The notes: a model not told the origin generated them from the letters alone. A stretch of DNA of 64,000 nt from Candidatus Alistipes avicola (GCA_019118565.1 DWYR01000021.1:1-64000), one strand, 5' to 3'. Positions 46,885 through 56,078 are shown, counted from the stretch's first letter. Made by a program: numbers and translations.

Positions 46885-47673
46885 ATGAAAATAGAGGAGA
46901 TAACCCGGATAATCGAGCGTTTTGCTCCGTTGCGCTATCAGGAGTCCTATGACAATGCTGGACTGATCGTGGGACGACCCCAGGATGAGGTGCACAGGGC
47001 GCTGCTTGCGGTCGATGTGACCGAAGAGGTGATGGATGAGGCTGAACGGGAGGGGTGTGATATGATCATTACGCACCATCCGATCGTTTTCCATCCGCTC
47101 AAACGGTTCAATTCGGCGACTTACGTGGAACGCTGTGTGGAGCGTGCGATCCGTCGGGGAATCGCGCTCTATGCCTGTCATACGAATCTGGACAGTACGC
47201 CCGGAGGTATGAGCTGGCAGGTTGGCCGTATGCTCGGCGTGGAGAATATGCAGGTGCTGCAGCCGACCGATCCGGCGGATAGTCGGGTGGGGTTCGGTAT
47301 CGTGGGTGAACTGCCCGTGGAGATGGAAGCGGGCGCTTTCCTGCAGTGTATTCGGGAGCGTCTGTCGGCACCGGTGATCCGACATTCGGACCTGGTGCGG
47401 CCGGAGGTGCGTCGCGTGGCCGTTTGTACCGGAGCCGGCGGTTCGCTGATCGGTGATGCTGCCCGGTCTGGTGTCGATATCTATGTGACGGCAGACCTCA
47501 AGTATAACGACTTTATTTCGCCGGTCGGAAACCTCATCGTAGCCGACGTAGGTCATTTTGAGAGCGAATATTGCGCAATCGACCTTTTGTTTGATATTTT
47601 ATCGAAAAATTTGATTACCTTTGCGGTTCGCAAGAGTGTAAACTCCCGCAATCCGATTCATTATATGGTGTAG
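46885..47673 (+). CDS. Nif3-like dinuclear metal centre protein (YbgI family)
   Basis: 262 aa. YDNAGLIVG, DMIITHHPIVFHPLKRF (metal histidines), ALYACHTNLDSTPGGMS and the C-terminal VADVGHFESEYCAI carry the metal-binding residues. It lacks the PII-like insertion that makes many Bacteroidota homologues about 365 aa. Often annotated GTP cyclohydrolase I type 2, but the biochemical role is unsettled. Confidence 0.9.
   Translation: MKIEEITRIIERFAPLRYQESYDNAGLIVGRPQDEVHRALLAVDVTEEVMDEAEREGCDMIITHHPIVFHPLKRFNSATYVERCVERAIRRGIALYACHTNLDSTPGGMSWQVGRMLGVENMQVLQPTDPADSRVGFGIVGELPVEMEAGAFLQCIRERLSAPVIRHSDLVRPEVRRVAVCTGAGGSLIGDAARSGVDIYVTADLKYNDFISPVGNLIVADVGHFESEYCAIDLLFDILSKNLITFAVRKSVNSRNPIHYMV
47590..47623 (+). 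promoter_or_regulatory. Promoter of the zinc-ribbon gene, inside the Nif3-like gene
   Basis: TTTG (47590-47593), 22 nt, TACCTTTG (47616-47623), within the last 90 nt of the upstream coding region. Confidence 0.5.
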
Positions 47674-47693
47674 TCTAAACAATAAAACACGAT

Positions 47694-48455
47694 ATGGCAA
47701 CGCAAAAAAAGACAGCTGAAGTTGATTATTCGATGCAGGAGAAGATCCTGGCCCTTTACGATTTGCAGAAAATCGACAGCCAAATCGATGCAATCAACAA
47801 GATAAAAGGAGAATTGCCGCTGGAAGTACAGGATCTCGATGACGAGTTGGCCGGCTTGCGGTCGCGTGTCGAGAATATCAACGCCGAAATCGAGGAGTTC
47901 AACGCTCTTACCAAACAGCGCAAACGTGAGGTGGATCAGGCCAAGATCCAGATCGGCAACTACAAAGAACAACAGAACAACGTGCGGAACAACCGTGAGT
48001 TCGATGCTATTGCCAAAGAGATCGAGTATCAGGAGCTTGTGATCGAGTTGGCCGAGAAACGGTTGAAAGAGTACGCAGCCGGTGTCAAAGGAAAGAAAGC
48101 GCAGGTCGAAGAGACGGAGTCCGTTATGGCCGAGCGTCAGAAAGACCTTGAGGCAAAACAGGCCGAACTGCAAAGTATTGAGGAGGAGACCGCCTCGCAG
48201 GTTGCCGATTTGACGGCGCAGGCGGAGAAGGCTCAAGCCAAGATCGACGAGCGACTGCTTGCGGCCTATCGTCGTATCCGTCGTAATGTCCGTAACGGAC
48301 TTGCCGTCGTAACTGTGCGCCGTGACGCTTGCGGTGGTTGTTACAACCGTATCCCCCCCCAGCGTCAGATGGAGATCCGTCAGGGTAAGAAAATTATTAT
48401 TTGCGAATACTGCGGTCGTATTCTGGTAGCGGATCCGGAAGAGGTGCAGGAGTAG
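47694..48455 (+). CDS. Coiled-coil protein with C4-type zinc ribbon
   Basis: 253 aa. Residues 20-185 are a long antiparallel coiled coil (charged heptads, LQKIDSQIDAINKIKGELPLEVQDLDDEL onward); residues about 215-245 form a zinc ribbon with CGGCYNRIPPQ and CEYCGRIL. This matches the CT398/HP0958-like family, some members of which act in flagellar or sigma-54 regulation; that role is unlikely here. Function unknown in Bacteroidota. It follows the Nif3-like gene, a pairing seen in several phyla. Confidence 0.88.
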   Translation: MATQKKTAEVDYSMQEKILALYDLQKIDSQIDAINKIKGELPLEVQDLDDELAGLRSRVENINAEIEEFNALTKQRKREVDQAKIQIGNYKEQQNNVRNNREFDAIAKEIEYQELVIELAEKRLKEYAAGVKGKKAQVEETESVMAERQKDLEAKQAELQSIEEETASQVADLTAQAEKAQAKIDERLLAAYRRIRRNVRNGLAVVTVRRDACGGCYNRIPPQRQMEIRQGKKIIICEYCGRILVADPEEVQE

Positions 48456-48479
48456 TCGTACTGAATAAGAGATTGTTGT

Positions 48480-48506
48480 CGCCCGGATCACAACCTGATT
48501 CGGGCG
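48480..48506 (+). terminator. Terminator-like hairpin after the zinc-ribbon gene
   Basis: A 10-bp stem CGCCCGGATC / GATTCGGGCG (one G-T pair) with 7-nt loop; the following T run is weak (ATTGCTTTG). Confidence 0.55.
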
Positions 48507-48717
48507 ATTGCTTTGTTGTCGAAGTGGAGATTTTTTTTGGGGGGCCTTTGGTAATGCCGCATGAATTCTGCGGTGACAAGGTTGATTGCCTTTGAGTCTT
48601 GGCGCAGGTGTTTCTGGAAATGTTAAAGAGGCTCTGAATGGCCATTTTCAGTCGTTAGAACAACTGGGAAGCTAAACTTTTGGGGGGTGATGTGTGTTTT
48701 TTTTGAGAATAAATATT

Positions 48718-48725
48718 TAACTTTG
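48718..48725 (+). promoter_or_regulatory. nadE promoter, -7 box
   Basis: TAACTTTG, full -7 consensus, 29 nt before the nadE start. A TGTG at 48693-48696 (21 nt spacing) could be a weak -33, as at nifJ. Confidence 0.5.
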
Positions 48726-48754
48726 TGAAGTTATACTTTTGAAACCTCCGATAC

Positions 48755-50338
48755 ATGAAGATAGCTCTCGCACAGTTGAATTATACGGTCGGCGACGTAG
48801 ATGGCAATACGGATAAAATCATCGATGCCGTACGCCAGGCAAAGACTTTGGGCGCAGATCTGGTCGTTTTTGCCGAACAGGCGATAAGCGGTGCTCCCGC
48901 TTTTGACCTGCTCCGGAAAAATTCATTCCATGAACAATGCGAAGATGCCTTGCATCGCATCGCACGAGAGTGCGATACGATCGATGCCATTGTGGGAACC
49001 CCCTATTTGACAAACGAGGGAGCAATCAGTGCCGCCGCCGTGATTGAAAAGGGACGCGTTTCCCGTTATGTGGGGAAGAAGAGTGTTACGGTTCGTCGGG
49101 AACTCGGATTCCTCGTTCCGTCGAAGGGGTGTGAGAATGTCAAATTACGAGGACATCGTATCGCATTGGTGGTCGGAGATGATCTGTATCATACCAAAGA
49201 TTTCGACAAGTCGGTCGAGACGATTATCAACGTACACGCCCGCCGTTATCGCAAGGGAGATTTGACCCAGCGCGCCCGGACGATTGGCGATATCGCCTAT
49301 GTCAACGGTAAAAATGTGGTGATGGTCAATCAGGTCGGGGGTAATACCGAACTGGTGTACGATGGCATGTCGGGAGCGATGAACAGTCATGGTGAGGTCG
49401 TTCTTTTGTTGAAAAGTTTTGAAGAGGATATTCAGTTGTTCGATACGGAGAATCCGGGTAGGGCTATTGAGTCGTTACCCGAATCGAGCAATGACCGTAC
49501 CCGTTTTATCTTCGAGGCGGCCCGTTGTGGGTTGCGCGATTTTTTTGCAAAGAATGGATACAAAAAAGCCTGTCTGGGAGTTTCGGGCGGTATCGATTCG
49601 GCCGTGGTCGCTTGTTTGGCTGTGGCGGCCTTGGGGGCGGAAAATGTCCGGGCATTGATGATGCCTTCGCAATTTTCGTCGGACAGTTCGGTCGAGGATG
49701 CCAAACAATTGGCTGAAAATCTCGGTATCGAGTTTAATGTGGTTCCCATTACGGAGGCTTACCGTAGTATCGTCGAGACGCTGATTCCGGTAACGGGCGG
49801 TACGGATTTCGATGCTACCGAGGAGAATATCCAGTCGCGTATCCGTACGATCATGCTCATGGCTTTGCAGAACAAGAGCGGCTATGTGCTGCTCAACTCC
49901 TCGAACAAGAGCGAGAATGCCTTGGGCCTTTGCACTCTTTACGGCGATACGGCCGGTGCGTTCAGTGTGACGGGGGATCTTTATAAGACCGAAATGTACG
50001 ACCTGGCCCGGTATATCAACCGCGAGTTCGGTCATCCCATTCCCGATGCGATCTTAACGAAGGAACCGTCGTCGGAACTTCGCCCCAACCAGAAGGACAG
50101 CGATATGCTTCCCTCCTACGAGGTGGTCGATGCGATCCTTTATCGCATGATCGAAGAGGGACAGCCTCGCGAGGAGATTATCAATGCCGGTTTTGACTTC
50201 GAAGAGGTGCAGAAGATCTACTCGATGATCATGAATAACGAGAAGAAACGTTTTCAGTATCCTCCCGTTTTACGTCTCTCTTCCTGCTCGTTCCGCAATG
50301 AGTACCGGATGCCGTTAACCCATAAATACGGAAGATAG
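48755..50338 (+). CDS. nadE: NAD+ synthase, two-domain form with amidase Cys replaced
   Basis: 527 aa. The N-terminal nitrilase-like glutaminase domain (1-245) is recognisable (MKIALAQLNYTVGDVDGNTDKI; Glu41 and a Lys at 108-109 of the E-K-C triad kept), but the usual ICEDLW cysteine segment reads VVGDDLY, with Gly141 (codon GGA at 49175-49177) at the nucleophile. The synthetase domain is intact: LGVSGGIDSAVVA (PP-loop), LLNSSNKSEN, YGDTAGAFSVTGDLYK and TKEPSSELRPNQKDSD. It should therefore use free ammonia, not glutamine, to amidate deamido-NAD. It heads the transcriptional run into rseC-rnf, 4 nt before rseC. Confidence 0.9.
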   Translation: MKIALAQLNYTVGDVDGNTDKIIDAVRQAKTLGADLVVFAEQAISGAPAFDLLRKNSFHEQCEDALHRIARECDTIDAIVGTPYLTNEGAISAAAVIEKGRVSRYVGKKSVTVRRELGFLVPSKGCENVKLRGHRIALVVGDDLYHTKDFDKSVETIINVHARRYRKGDLTQRARTIGDIAYVNGKNVVMVNQVGGNTELVYDGMSGAMNSHGEVVLLLKSFEEDIQLFDTENPGRAIESLPESSNDRTRFIFEAARCGLRDFFAKNGYKKACLGVSGGIDSAVVACLAVAALGAENVRALMMPSQFSSDSSVEDAKQLAENLGIEFNVVPITEAYRSIVETLIPVTGGTDFDATEENIQSRIRTIMLMALQNKSGYVLLNSSNKSENALGLCTLYGDTAGAFSVTGDLYKTEMYDLARYINREFGHPIPDAILTKEPSSELRPNQKDSDMLPSYEVVDAILYRMIEEGQPREEIINAGFDFEEVQKIYSMIMNNEKKRFQYPPVLRLSSCSFRNEYRMPLTHKYGR

Positions 50339-50342
50339 CAAG

Positions 50343-50753
50343 ATGGAGCGGATCGAACATAGCGGCGTGGTCAAAAGTGTCGATTCCGGACGGGTTTTTG
50401 TTGAAATAACCTCACAGAGCGCTTGTGGGGGGTGTAGCGCGCGATCCGCTTGTGGTATGAGTGAGGCTGCGCGCAAGGTGATCGAGGTGCGGACACCGGA
50501 TGCCGCACAGTATGCACCCGGCGAGCGGGTTGTGGTAGCCGTCACCCGTCATATGGGAGCGACGGCGGTCGTATTGGCATACGTCGTTCCCTTCCTGGTG
50601 TTGATCTGTATGGTCGTGGCTGCCCTCGCCGTCGGAATGAGCGAGGGATGGGCTGCTTTGGCGGGACTTGTCTCCGTCCTACTCTATTTCGGTGCCTTGT
50701 GGTTGGGCCGACATCGTATTGAGGAGAAGATTCATTTCACGATTTCGAAATAA
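50343..50753 (+). CDS. rseC: RseC/MucC-family membrane protein
   Basis: 136 aa. The N-terminal soluble part has four cysteines (SACGGCSARSACG), followed by two membrane helices (TAVVLAYVVPFLVLICMVVAALAVG; GWAALAGLVSVLLYFGALWLG). RseC sits next to Rnf in many bacteria and links to SoxR reduction in E. coli. It lies 33 nt before rnfB. Confidence 0.88.
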   Translation: MERIEHSGVVKSVDSGRVFVEITSQSACGGCSARSACGMSEAARKVIEVRTPDAAQYAPGERVVVAVTRHMGATAVVLAYVVPFLVLICMVVAALAVGMSEGWAALAGLVSVLLYFGALWLGRHRIEEKIHFTISK

Positions 50754-50785
50754 GCGGGCTTGGTTTCGCACAATCTTGACAGAAT

Positions 50786-51652
50786 ATGGAAATATTGCTT
50801 TACACGATCTTAACGCTTTGTATCATCGGTGTCCTGGCAGCCGTGATTCTCTATTTCGTAGCACAGAAATTCAAAGTGCATGAAGACCCTCGGGTCGATC
50901 AGGTGGAAAAGATGTTGCCCGGTGCGAATTGCGGCGGCTGTGGCTTCGCAGGTTGTCGTGGGTTGGCCGATGCGCTGGCGAAACGAAACGATATTTCGGC
51001 CCTTTTTTGCCCGGTAGGAGGCGCGCCTGTGATGAAATCGGTGGCCGATTTCCTTGGAAAGGCGGCTCCCGAGAAGGAGGCGCAGGTGGCAACGGTTCGT
51101 TGTGGCGGCAGTTGTGAAAAACGTCCCCGTCTGAACGATTATGACGGTGCGGCTTCGTGTGCGATAGCCTCTTCGCTTTACGGCGGACAGACCGGATGTA
51201 CGTACGGTTGCTTGGGCTTGGGGGATTGCGTCTCTGCCTGCACGTTTGGTGCTATCTCGATGAATCCCGAGACGGGACTTCCCGAAGTGGATCCCGAAAA
51301 GTGTACCGCTTGCGGGGCCTGTGTCAAGGCTTGCCCGAAAGGGGTGATCGAATTGCGTAAGAAGTGGCCGAAAGATCGCGCGGTATTCGTATCGTGTGTC
51401 AGCAAAGATAAGGGTGCCGTGGTGATGAAAGCCTGCAAGGCGGGATGTATCGGATGTGGCAAGTGTGCTAAAGTGTGCGCGTTCGATGCCATTACGATCG
51501 AGAACAACCTCGCCTTTATCGACTCCTGGAAGTGTAAACTCTGCCGCAAGTGCGTCAATGAGTGCCCGACCGGAGCCATTCGTTTGGTCGGCATGGAGCC
51601 GCTTGCGAAAGAACCCAAAGCGACCCCCGCGCAGAAACCGGCCGAATCCTGA
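50786..51652 (+). CDS. rnfB: Rnf complex subunit B
   Basis: 288 aa. An N-terminal membrane anchor (5-26), the GANCGGCGFAGCRGLADAL [4Fe-4S] motif (about 48-66), then ferredoxin-type cluster pairs (CTACGACVKACP; CIGCGKCAKVCAFDAI; CKLCRKCVNECP). It passes electrons from ferredoxin into the Rnf ion pump at the cytoplasmic face. Confidence 0.95.
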   Translation: MEILLYTILTLCIIGVLAAVILYFVAQKFKVHEDPRVDQVEKMLPGANCGGCGFAGCRGLADALAKRNDISALFCPVGGAPVMKSVADFLGKAAPEKEAQVATVRCGGSCEKRPRLNDYDGAASCAIASSLYGGQTGCTYGCLGLGDCVSACTFGAISMNPETGLPEVDPEKCTACGACVKACPKGVIELRKKWPKDRAVFVSCVSKDKGAVVMKACKAGCIGCGKCAKVCAFDAITIENNLAFIDSWKCKLCRKCVNECPTGAIRLVGMEPLAKEPKATPAQKPAES

Positions 51653-51684
51653 TCTGAATTAGAAAACACCGAACGACAATCTCT

Positions 51685-53034
51685 ATGAAGACATTTCCAA
51701 AAGGCGGAGTCCATCCGTCGGATAATAAGTTGAGTCGGGCGAGTGCGGTCGAAGTATTGCCGCTGCCCGAGGTGGTGAACGTTCCGCTTGCACAACATAT
51801 CGGAGCCCCTGCGGTGGCGAAGGTCGCCAAGGGAGACCAGGTCAAGACGGGACAGTTGATTGCAGAGGCCGCCGGATTCGTGTCGGCCAATATCCATGCG
51901 CCCGTGTCGGGAACCGTTACGGCGGTCGAGATGCAGCCCAACGGTCAGGGGCAGCGTCAGATGATGATTACGATCCGCCGTGAAGGGGATGAGTGGGCCG
52001 AGGGGATCGATACCTCTTCGACACTTGTTCGGGAATACGCCCTGACACCACAGGAGATTCTGGCCAAGATCAAGGCGGCCGGTATCGTCGGTATGGGCGG
52101 TGCAGCCTTCCCGACTCATGTGAAATTGACCATCCCGGCCGGTAAAAAGGTCGAATATTTGATTATCAATGGGGTCGAGTGTGAACCCTACCTGACCTCG
52201 GACCACCGTTCAATGCTCGAGCGGGGTGAGGAGTTGATGGTGGGTATTTCCATTCTGATGCGGGCATTGGAGGTCGATCGGGCCTTTATCGGTGTCGAGA
52301 ATAACAAGCAGGATGCTATCTCGCATTTGACAAAACTTGCAGCCGGTTATTCCGGTATTCGGGTCGTGCCGCTGCGGGTACGTTATCCGCAGGGTGGTGA
52401 AAAGCAGTTGATTGCAGCCATTACGGGACGCGAGGTGCCGCCTCCACCGGGGTTGCCGATCGACGTGGGGGCGGTGGTTTGCAACGTCTCGACTACGCTG
52501 GCCATATACGAAGCCGTATTGAAGAATAAACCGCTTGTCGAGCGCATCGTAACCGTTACCGGCCGTCAGATCAAAGAGCCGAAAAACCTGCGGGTGCATT
52601 TCGGAACTCCCGTATCCTCCTTGCTGGAGGCTGCCGGCGGTTTGCCGGAGGGCGAGGTGAAGGTCCTCAATGGCGGTCCCATGATGGGGCGTGCGATGAG
52701 TAACCTTGCATCTCCCGTAATCAAGGGGTGCTCGGGAATTACGGTATTTGCCGGCCCATCGGCTTTCCGTCGAGGGGAGAGCGTCTGCATCAAGTGCGCC
52801 AAGTGTGTATCGGCCTGCCCGATGGGGTTGGAACCCTATTTGCTGGCCAAACTTTCCCGACTCAAGCTGTGGGAGCGTCTTGAATCGGAGTGGGTGAGCA
52901 ACTGTATCGAATGCGGCTGCTGTCAGTTTACCTGCCCGGCCGCTATCCCGCTGTTGGACTTCATCCGCTTGGGAAAACAGGAGGTCGGTGCGCTCGTACG
53001 CGCTCGCGCGGCCGCCAATGCATCCAGAAAATAA
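51685..53034 (+). CDS. rnfC: Rnf complex subunit C
   Basis: 449 aa. A barrel-sandwich N-terminal domain (HIGAPAVAKVAKGDQVKTGQLIAEAAGFVSANIHAPVSG), a flavin/NADH-binding Rossmann-type domain (GIVGMGGAAFPTHVKL; INGVECEPYLTSDHRSML) and two [4Fe-4S] motifs (CIKCAKCVSACP; CIECGCCQFTCP). No repeat-rich C-terminal extension as in E. coli RsxC. NADH-interacting subunit. Confidence 0.95.
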   Translation: MKTFPKGGVHPSDNKLSRASAVEVLPLPEVVNVPLAQHIGAPAVAKVAKGDQVKTGQLIAEAAGFVSANIHAPVSGTVTAVEMQPNGQGQRQMMITIRREGDEWAEGIDTSSTLVREYALTPQEILAKIKAAGIVGMGGAAFPTHVKLTIPAGKKVEYLIINGVECEPYLTSDHRSMLERGEELMVGISILMRALEVDRAFIGVENNKQDAISHLTKLAAGYSGIRVVPLRVRYPQGGEKQLIAAITGREVPPPPGLPIDVGAVVCNVSTTLAIYEAVLKNKPLVERIVTVTGRQIKEPKNLRVHFGTPVSSLLEAAGGLPEGEVKVLNGGPMMGRAMSNLASPVIKGCSGITVFAGPSAFRRGESVCIKCAKCVSACPMGLEPYLLAKLSRLKLWERLESEWVSNCIECGCCQFTCPAAIPLLDFIRLGKQEVGALVRARAAANASRK

Positions 53035-53052
53035 GAAAAAGAGAGATAGCGT

Positions 53053-54021
53053 ATGGCAAATAGATTAGTTATAGCACCTGCACCCCATGTGCATGGTTCG
53101 GAATCCACGCGGAAAATCATGCGGGATGTGCTGTTGGCGCTGACTCCCGCCCTGATCTTCTCGATCGTCGTGTTCGGATGGAGCGCCTTGATGGTAACCT
53201 GTATCTCGGTTGCGAGTTGCGTGTTGTTCGAATTCCTGATTCAGAAATTTTTATTGCGGGGACCCCGTACGATCGGCGATCTGTCGGCCGTTGTAACCGG
53301 TGTCCTGTTGGCTTTCAACGTACCGTCATCGCTTCCCTGGTGGATCGTGATGATCGGCGCGTTCGTCTCGATCGCGATTGCCAAGATGACCTTCGGCGGA
53401 TTGGGTAAGAACCCCTTCAACCCGGCTCTGGTCGGTCGTGTCTTCCTCCTGTTCGCCTATCCGGTGCAGATGACCACCTTCCCGCGTCCGGTGGGACAGT
53501 TGGCCGACGCCTTCTCCGGCGCTACACCGCTGGCTGCCGTCAAGGCAAATATCATTTCGCATACGGATATCAACTTCCAGGATATTCTGTTCGGTTCGAT
53601 CCCCGGATCGTTGGGTGAGATTTCGGCGTTGCTGCTGCTTGTCGGATTCCTCTACCTGCTCTGGCGCAAGGTGATCTCATGGCACATCCCGGTGGCGATC
53701 CTCGGTACGATGGCCGTATTCATTTTCATCGTCGGACTGAGTCAGGGAATGCAGGGCGAGGCCCTGTGGGAGTACCCGATCTTCCATCTGCTGGCCGGTG
53801 GCGCCATTCTGGGTGCAGTCTACATGGCAACCGACTATTCGACCTCGCCGATGACCCACGCCGGAATGATCATTTACGGTATCGGTATCGGTGTTATCAC
53901 GGTGCTGATCCGTTTGTGGGGCGCTTACCCCGAGGGTATGTCGTTCGCGATCCTGATCATGAACTCGGTTGTTCCTTTGATTAACAAGTATGTCAAACCG
54001 CACCGTTTCGGTGTTAAATAG
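53053..54021 (+). CDS. rnfD: Rnf complex subunit D
   Basis: 322 aa integral membrane protein with about 8-9 helices, GKNPFNPALVGRVFLLF and the flavinylation site region FSGATPLAAVK (Thr in SGAT binds FMN covalently). Carries part of the ion-translocating path. Confidence 0.94.
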   Translation: MANRLVIAPAPHVHGSESTRKIMRDVLLALTPALIFSIVVFGWSALMVTCISVASCVLFEFLIQKFLLRGPRTIGDLSAVVTGVLLAFNVPSSLPWWIVMIGAFVSIAIAKMTFGGLGKNPFNPALVGRVFLLFAYPVQMTTFPRPVGQLADAFSGATPLAAVKANIISHTDINFQDILFGSIPGSLGEISALLLLVGFLYLLWRKVISWHIPVAILGTMAVFIFIVGLSQGMQGEALWEYPIFHLLAGGAILGAVYMATDYSTSPMTHAGMIIYGIGIGVITVLIRLWGAYPEGMSFAILIMNSVVPLINKYVKPHRFGVK

Positions 54022-54030
54022 ACGGAGCCG

Positions 54031-54750
54031 ATGAAAAGTACATTATTTAATATGGTGGCGGTGCTGTTCGTGATCACCCTGCTGGCCTCCGGCGGTGTCG
54101 GGGCGGTCTATATGATCACGAAGGAGCCGATTGCCGTCGCACAGCAGAATGCGACGCGCGAGGCGTTGAAGTTGGTCTTGCCTCCCTTCGATGCGACCGT
54201 CGATGAGGCTATTGAAGTGGATGAATTGCCGGTGACGGTACATACGGCGACGGCTGCAGACCAGGTAGTGGGCTATGCCGTGGAGACAATGACCAAAAAC
54301 GGCTTCAGCGGCGTGGTACGCTTGATGGTAGGTTTCACCCCCGACGGAGAGGTGATCAATATCCAGGTACTCGAACAGAGCGAAACACCCGGTTTGGGTA
54401 CGAAGATGGCAGATGAAGGAAACCCGTTGCTGCTCAGCTTCCAGGGTAAATATCCCGCTCAGATGAATATGTCGGTGAAGAAGGATGGCGGTGATGTGGA
54501 TGCGCTGACGGCTGCAACGATTTCGTCACGGGCCTATGTCGATGCGGTACGCCGGGCCTACAATGCCTATGTGCAGAAGGTAGGCGGTGAGCCGGTCAAT
54601 GCCTCGTCGGGGGCTTCGCAGCAGACCGATGGAGCATCGGGTGCTACCTCTACGGAGGCTTATGATTCGGCTTCCGGTGCGACAAATGCAGCCGCAGAGT
54701 CGTCTCAACCGCAAACTTCCATGGAAGAGAAAGGAGGTCAAAATGAATAA
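54031..54750 (+). CDS. rnfG: Rnf complex subunit G
   Basis: 239 aa. One N-terminal membrane helix and a periplasmic FMN-binding domain: ETPGLGTKMADEG and VDALTAATISSRAYVDAV, Thr163 in TAAT being the likely FMN attachment (usually SGAT). Residues 187-239 form a Ser/Thr/Ala/Gln-rich tail with two further SGAT tetrapeptides (203-206, 215-218), beyond the normal family end. It overlaps rnfE by 8 nt. Confidence 0.94.
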   Translation: MKSTLFNMVAVLFVITLLASGGVGAVYMITKEPIAVAQQNATREALKLVLPPFDATVDEAIEVDELPVTVHTATAADQVVGYAVETMTKNGFSGVVRLMVGFTPDGEVINIQVLEQSETPGLGTKMADEGNPLLLSFQGKYPAQMNMSVKKDGGDVDALTAATISSRAYVDAVRRAYNAYVQKVGGEPVNASSGASQQTDGASGATSTEAYDSASGATNAAAESSQPQTSMEEKGGQNE

Positions 54751-55333
54751 TCTGAAAGTACTGACAAACGGAATTATCAAGAATAACCCGACCTTCGTGC
54801 TCGTGCTCGGCATGTGCCCGACGTTGGGTACGACGACCTCCGCGGCCAACGGATTCGGTATGGGTGCGGCGACGATGGCCGTGCTGGTCATGTCGAATCT
54901 GGTGATCTCGCTCATCAAGAACCTGATCCCGGACAAAGTGCGCATCCCGGCCTTCATCGTGGTGATCGCTTCGTTCGTGACCATTATCCAGATGCTCATG
55001 CAGGCCTATGTGCCGTCTCTGTATGCCAGTCTGGGTGTCTTTATCCCGCTGATTGTGGTAAACTGTATCATCCTGGGACGTGCCGAGGCCTTTGCTTCGA
55101 AGAACGGTCCGATCGCCTCGATCTTCGACGGCCTTGGAATCGGTCTGGGATTTACCTGCGCGCTGACCCTGATCGGTGCCGTGCGTGAGATTCTCGGCAG
55201 CGGCGCCATCTTCGGTTACTCGTTCGGTGTGACGGACTATATGCCGCTCGTCTTCGTCCTGGCTCCGGGTGCTTTCTTCGTGCTCGGTTACCTGATGGCT
55301 TTGTTCAATAAAGTAGTTAAGAAAAACAAATAG
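54743..55333 (+). CDS. rnfE: Rnf complex subunit E
   Basis: 196 aa from ATG 54743, chosen because AAGGAGGT stands 4 nt before it and homology starts at MNNLKVLTNGIIKNNPTFVLVLGMCPTLGTT. Six membrane helices; NPTFVLVLGMCPTLG and ILGRAEAFASKN are family hallmarks. The conserved Cys (in GMCPTLG) helps bind a membrane-embedded [2Fe-2S] with RnfA. Confidence 0.94.
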   Translation: MNNLKVLTNGIIKNNPTFVLVLGMCPTLGTTTSAANGFGMGAATMAVLVMSNLVISLIKNLIPDKVRIPAFIVVIASFVTIIQMLMQAYVPSLYASLGVFIPLIVVNCIILGRAEAFASKNGPIASIFDGLGIGLGFTCALTLIGAVREILGSGAIFGYSFGVTDYMPLVFVLAPGAFFVLGYLMALFNKVVKKNK

Positions 55334-55335
55334 GT

Positions 55336-55914
55336 ATGGAGCTCTCTTATTTCGCTATTATCATCGGCGCGATATTCGTCAATAATGTCGTGCTGGCGCA
55401 GTTCCTCGGCATCTGCCCCTTCCTGGGCGTGTCGTCGAAGGTGGAAACTTCGCTCGGTATGGGAGCTGCCGTAACTTTCGTGATGGCGCTGACGGCCGTT
55501 GTCGCCTGGCCCATCCAGACCTATGTGCTCGAGCCGCTCGGTATCGAGTATATGCAGACGATCGTCTTCATTCTGGTAATCGCCGCGTTGGTTCAGATGG
55601 TCGAAATTATCCTGAAAAAGATGTCGCCGTCGCTCTATCAGGCACTCGGTATTTTCCTGCCGCTCATTACGACGAACTGTGCCGTACTCGGTGTGGCGAT
55701 TCTGATGATCTCGAAAGAGTTCAATCTGTTGCAGAGCCTGGCCTATTCGGTTTCGACGGCGATCGGTTTCGCGCTGGCATTGGTTCTCTTTGCCGGAATC
55801 CGCGAGCGTCTGGAGCTGGAAGGCGTCCCGGCCGCGATGCGGGGTGTCCCGGTTGCCCTGGTAACGGCCGGGATTCTGGCGATGGCCTTTATGGGATTTT
55901 CCGGACTGGTATAA
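55336..55914 (+). CDS. rnfA: Rnf complex subunit A
   Basis: 192 aa, six membrane helices, with INNVVLAQFLGICPFLGVSSKVETSLGMG-type opening (here FVNNVVLAQFLGICPFLG) and LPLITTNCAVLGVAI. Pairs with RnfE in the membrane, inverted in topology. Last gene of the rnfBCDGEA operon, 2 nt after rnfE, followed by a terminator. Confidence 0.95.
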   Translation: MELSYFAIIIGAIFVNNVVLAQFLGICPFLGVSSKVETSLGMGAAVTFVMALTAVVAWPIQTYVLEPLGIEYMQTIVFILVIAALVQMVEIILKKMSPSLYQALGIFLPLITTNCAVLGVAILMISKEFNLLQSLAYSVSTAIGFALALVLFAGIRERLELEGVPAAMRGVPVALVTAGILAMAFMGFSGLV

Positions 55915-55938
55915 GAAAGGATCTTGAATCCGAATGAT

Positions 55939-55975
55939 AAAAGGGGGCTGTCGTATGCAGCTCCTTTTTTGTTTG
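55939..55975 (+). terminator. Terminator of the rnf operon
   Basis: A 12-bp stem AAAAGGGGGCTG / CAGCTCCTTTTT (two G-T pairs) with 7-nt loop and T run. Confidence 0.75.
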
Positions 55976-56034
55976 CGGGGAAGGTGCTGACCGATAAAGT
56001 GTGTCTTTGTGTCGACGATGTTTTTTGCCGGTAT

Positions 56035-56078
56035 TTTGTGTTTTTCTCCCGTGAAATCGCTATTTTTGCAAAAATAGC
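56035..56078 (+). promoter_or_regulatory. hpt promoter with a palindrome over its -7 box
   Basis: TTTG (56035-56038), 22 nt, TATTTTTG (56061-56068). The -7 box is the left half of a perfect 20-bp palindrome GCTATTTTTGCAAAAATAGC (56059-56078), so a regulator or a second, opposing -7 box may share it. Confidence 0.55.
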
